A stretch of DNA of 32,145 bases from Isohypsibius dastychi (lineage: Eukaryota > Tardigrada > Eutardigrada > Parachela > Isohypsibiidae), in the NCBI GenBank assembly GCA_034696485.1, contig JAQIWT010000142.1, positions 1 through 32,145 on the forward strand, in the 5' to 3' direction. Made by a program: the position numbers and the translations under genes. Below the pieces are notes generated by a model. It ran no database searches and was not told the DNA's origin. It saw only the letters and a program-made list of their open reading frames with translations. Shown in pieces: positions 31,392-32,145 of this stretch (positions are counted from its first letter, which is position 1; each line of letters starts with the position of its first letter).

Positions 31392-31643
31392 TCGATGCGT
31401 TTCGCAGCATGAAGATTTGATTCTTTCAATGCGTAGCCTGGTGGAAACTTTTGTTGGCGTTTTACATTTCAGTTGAGTCGATTCTTCGAGACGATTTTTT
31501 TCTAACGGTGTTCGGCACATCCACGACTTGAAAGTACTGCCTGCCTGCACTTTTCAAGATCCACCACTTCCATTGTGCAAACTTACCGAAGTACAGAACC
31601 GATAAAAGTTTATTTATCCTGTCCGTCTATGCGCATTCGTATC

Positions 31644-31793
31644 GGCCAGTGGAAATAACATTATTCGAAATTAAACGAATAGCTCAATTCTCCAACTGGT
31701 GCCATACGGCCGGTCACTACATGTACGATGAACTATGACGGTCTCCGGCCACCCTGATATATGGAAAATTATTTCCATTGCCGGCCACTGGCC
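31644..31793. repeat. Imperfect inverted repeat
   Basis: GGCCAGTGG followed by AAATAA (31644-31658) is mirrored by TTATTTCC...CCACTGGCC ending at 31793. The right arm has about 10 extra bases. It may be a small degraded hairpin transposon, but no target duplication was found. Confidence 0.45.
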
Positions 31794-32145
31794 CGTACAG
31801 GGAATAACGCACATGAGCCAACATTCATCACAAACAAACGAGCACAATGCGTTCATGACAATTCACGAAATATCAACCGGGATAATTTTCGCCGACATAC
31901 AGGAAGGAGCGTAGAAAACTAAAACATATTCAATCACAAATTCAACGTTGATCACAGGTTCAAGGAATTGTTACAATCGGTGCTCCAGAGGGATGCAAAG
32001 TTGTAATCTTCTGCAGAATAAAGATGGCCAAAAGAACCTTTCGTTGTTAGTTGTCCTTCCTTTCCGTTCTCCCAAATTACTGCAGGTAATTCGTGAGTCG
32101 CAGGCTCAGTATGAACACTGGCAGGGGTGGTATCAAATCCTGAAG

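Larger units (their letters stand above)
31063..32145. other. Non-coding region upstream of the lipase gene
   Basis: No convincing gene is seen. It holds the hairpin at 31292-31391 and a looser inverted repeat at 31644-31793. GGCCAGTG recurs on one or other strand near 31282, 31644 and 31786. Confidence 0.5.

Noticed and set aside
1-32145. CRISPR array, prokaryotic operon or viral genes
   Set aside because: No regularly spaced repeats and no bacterial ribosome-site pattern are seen. Genes have spliceosomal introns, and no capsid, polymerase or integrase motif is visible.

Overview
The window looks like nuclear DNA from a compact animal genome. Genes are split by spliceosomal introns, mostly 46-75 bp long with GT-AG ends. 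Genes lie head to head and tail to tail with gaps of tens to hundreds of bases. The products are animal families: a receptor guanylate cyclase, the ciliary protein CFAP61, an LAPTM4-type lysosomal membrane protein, an LRRC20-type protein and a pancreatic-lipase-type lipase. CFAP61 implies motile cilia or flagellated sperm. A small ecdysozoan such as a tardigrade would fit, but I cannot fix the species. I built the gene models by hand from splice sites and reading-frame phase. Those for the cyclase, CFAP61, the lipase, LAPTM and LRRC20 close in frame across all or nearly all exons.

Layout. 1-3600: the C-terminal exons of a WD40-like gene (minus), a Lys/Glu-rich coiled-coil gene (plus) and two related stem-loop elements. 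3613-4620: a 1000-bp non-coding element with terminal inverted repeats between two TTAA sites. 4770-8827: two unrecognised minus-strand genes that abut. 9098-14888: a receptor guanylate cyclase homologue with a PstS-like ectodomain, a degenerate cyclase domain and a tail of about 610 residues. 15144-22072: CFAP61 with a large inserted segment. 22084-25030: three small genes, namely an unrecognised plus-strand gene, a minus-strand protein with two PP1-docking-like motifs, and the LAPTM-like gene. 25873-26419: a foldback element with an 8-bp target duplication. 26928-27845: LRRC20-like. 28448-31023: a secreted lipase. 31063-32145: non-coding, with a near-perfect 98-nt hairpin.

How the genes relate. 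I see no shared pathway. CFAP61 belongs to the axoneme, the LAPTM-like protein to endosomes and lysosomes, and the lipase is secreted. The cyclase homologue is predicted to sit in the plasma membrane. It is the most unusual item: a bacterial-type substrate-binding fold outside, a kinase-homology domain and a probably inactive cyclase inside, then a long disordered tail carrying basophilic kinase sites.
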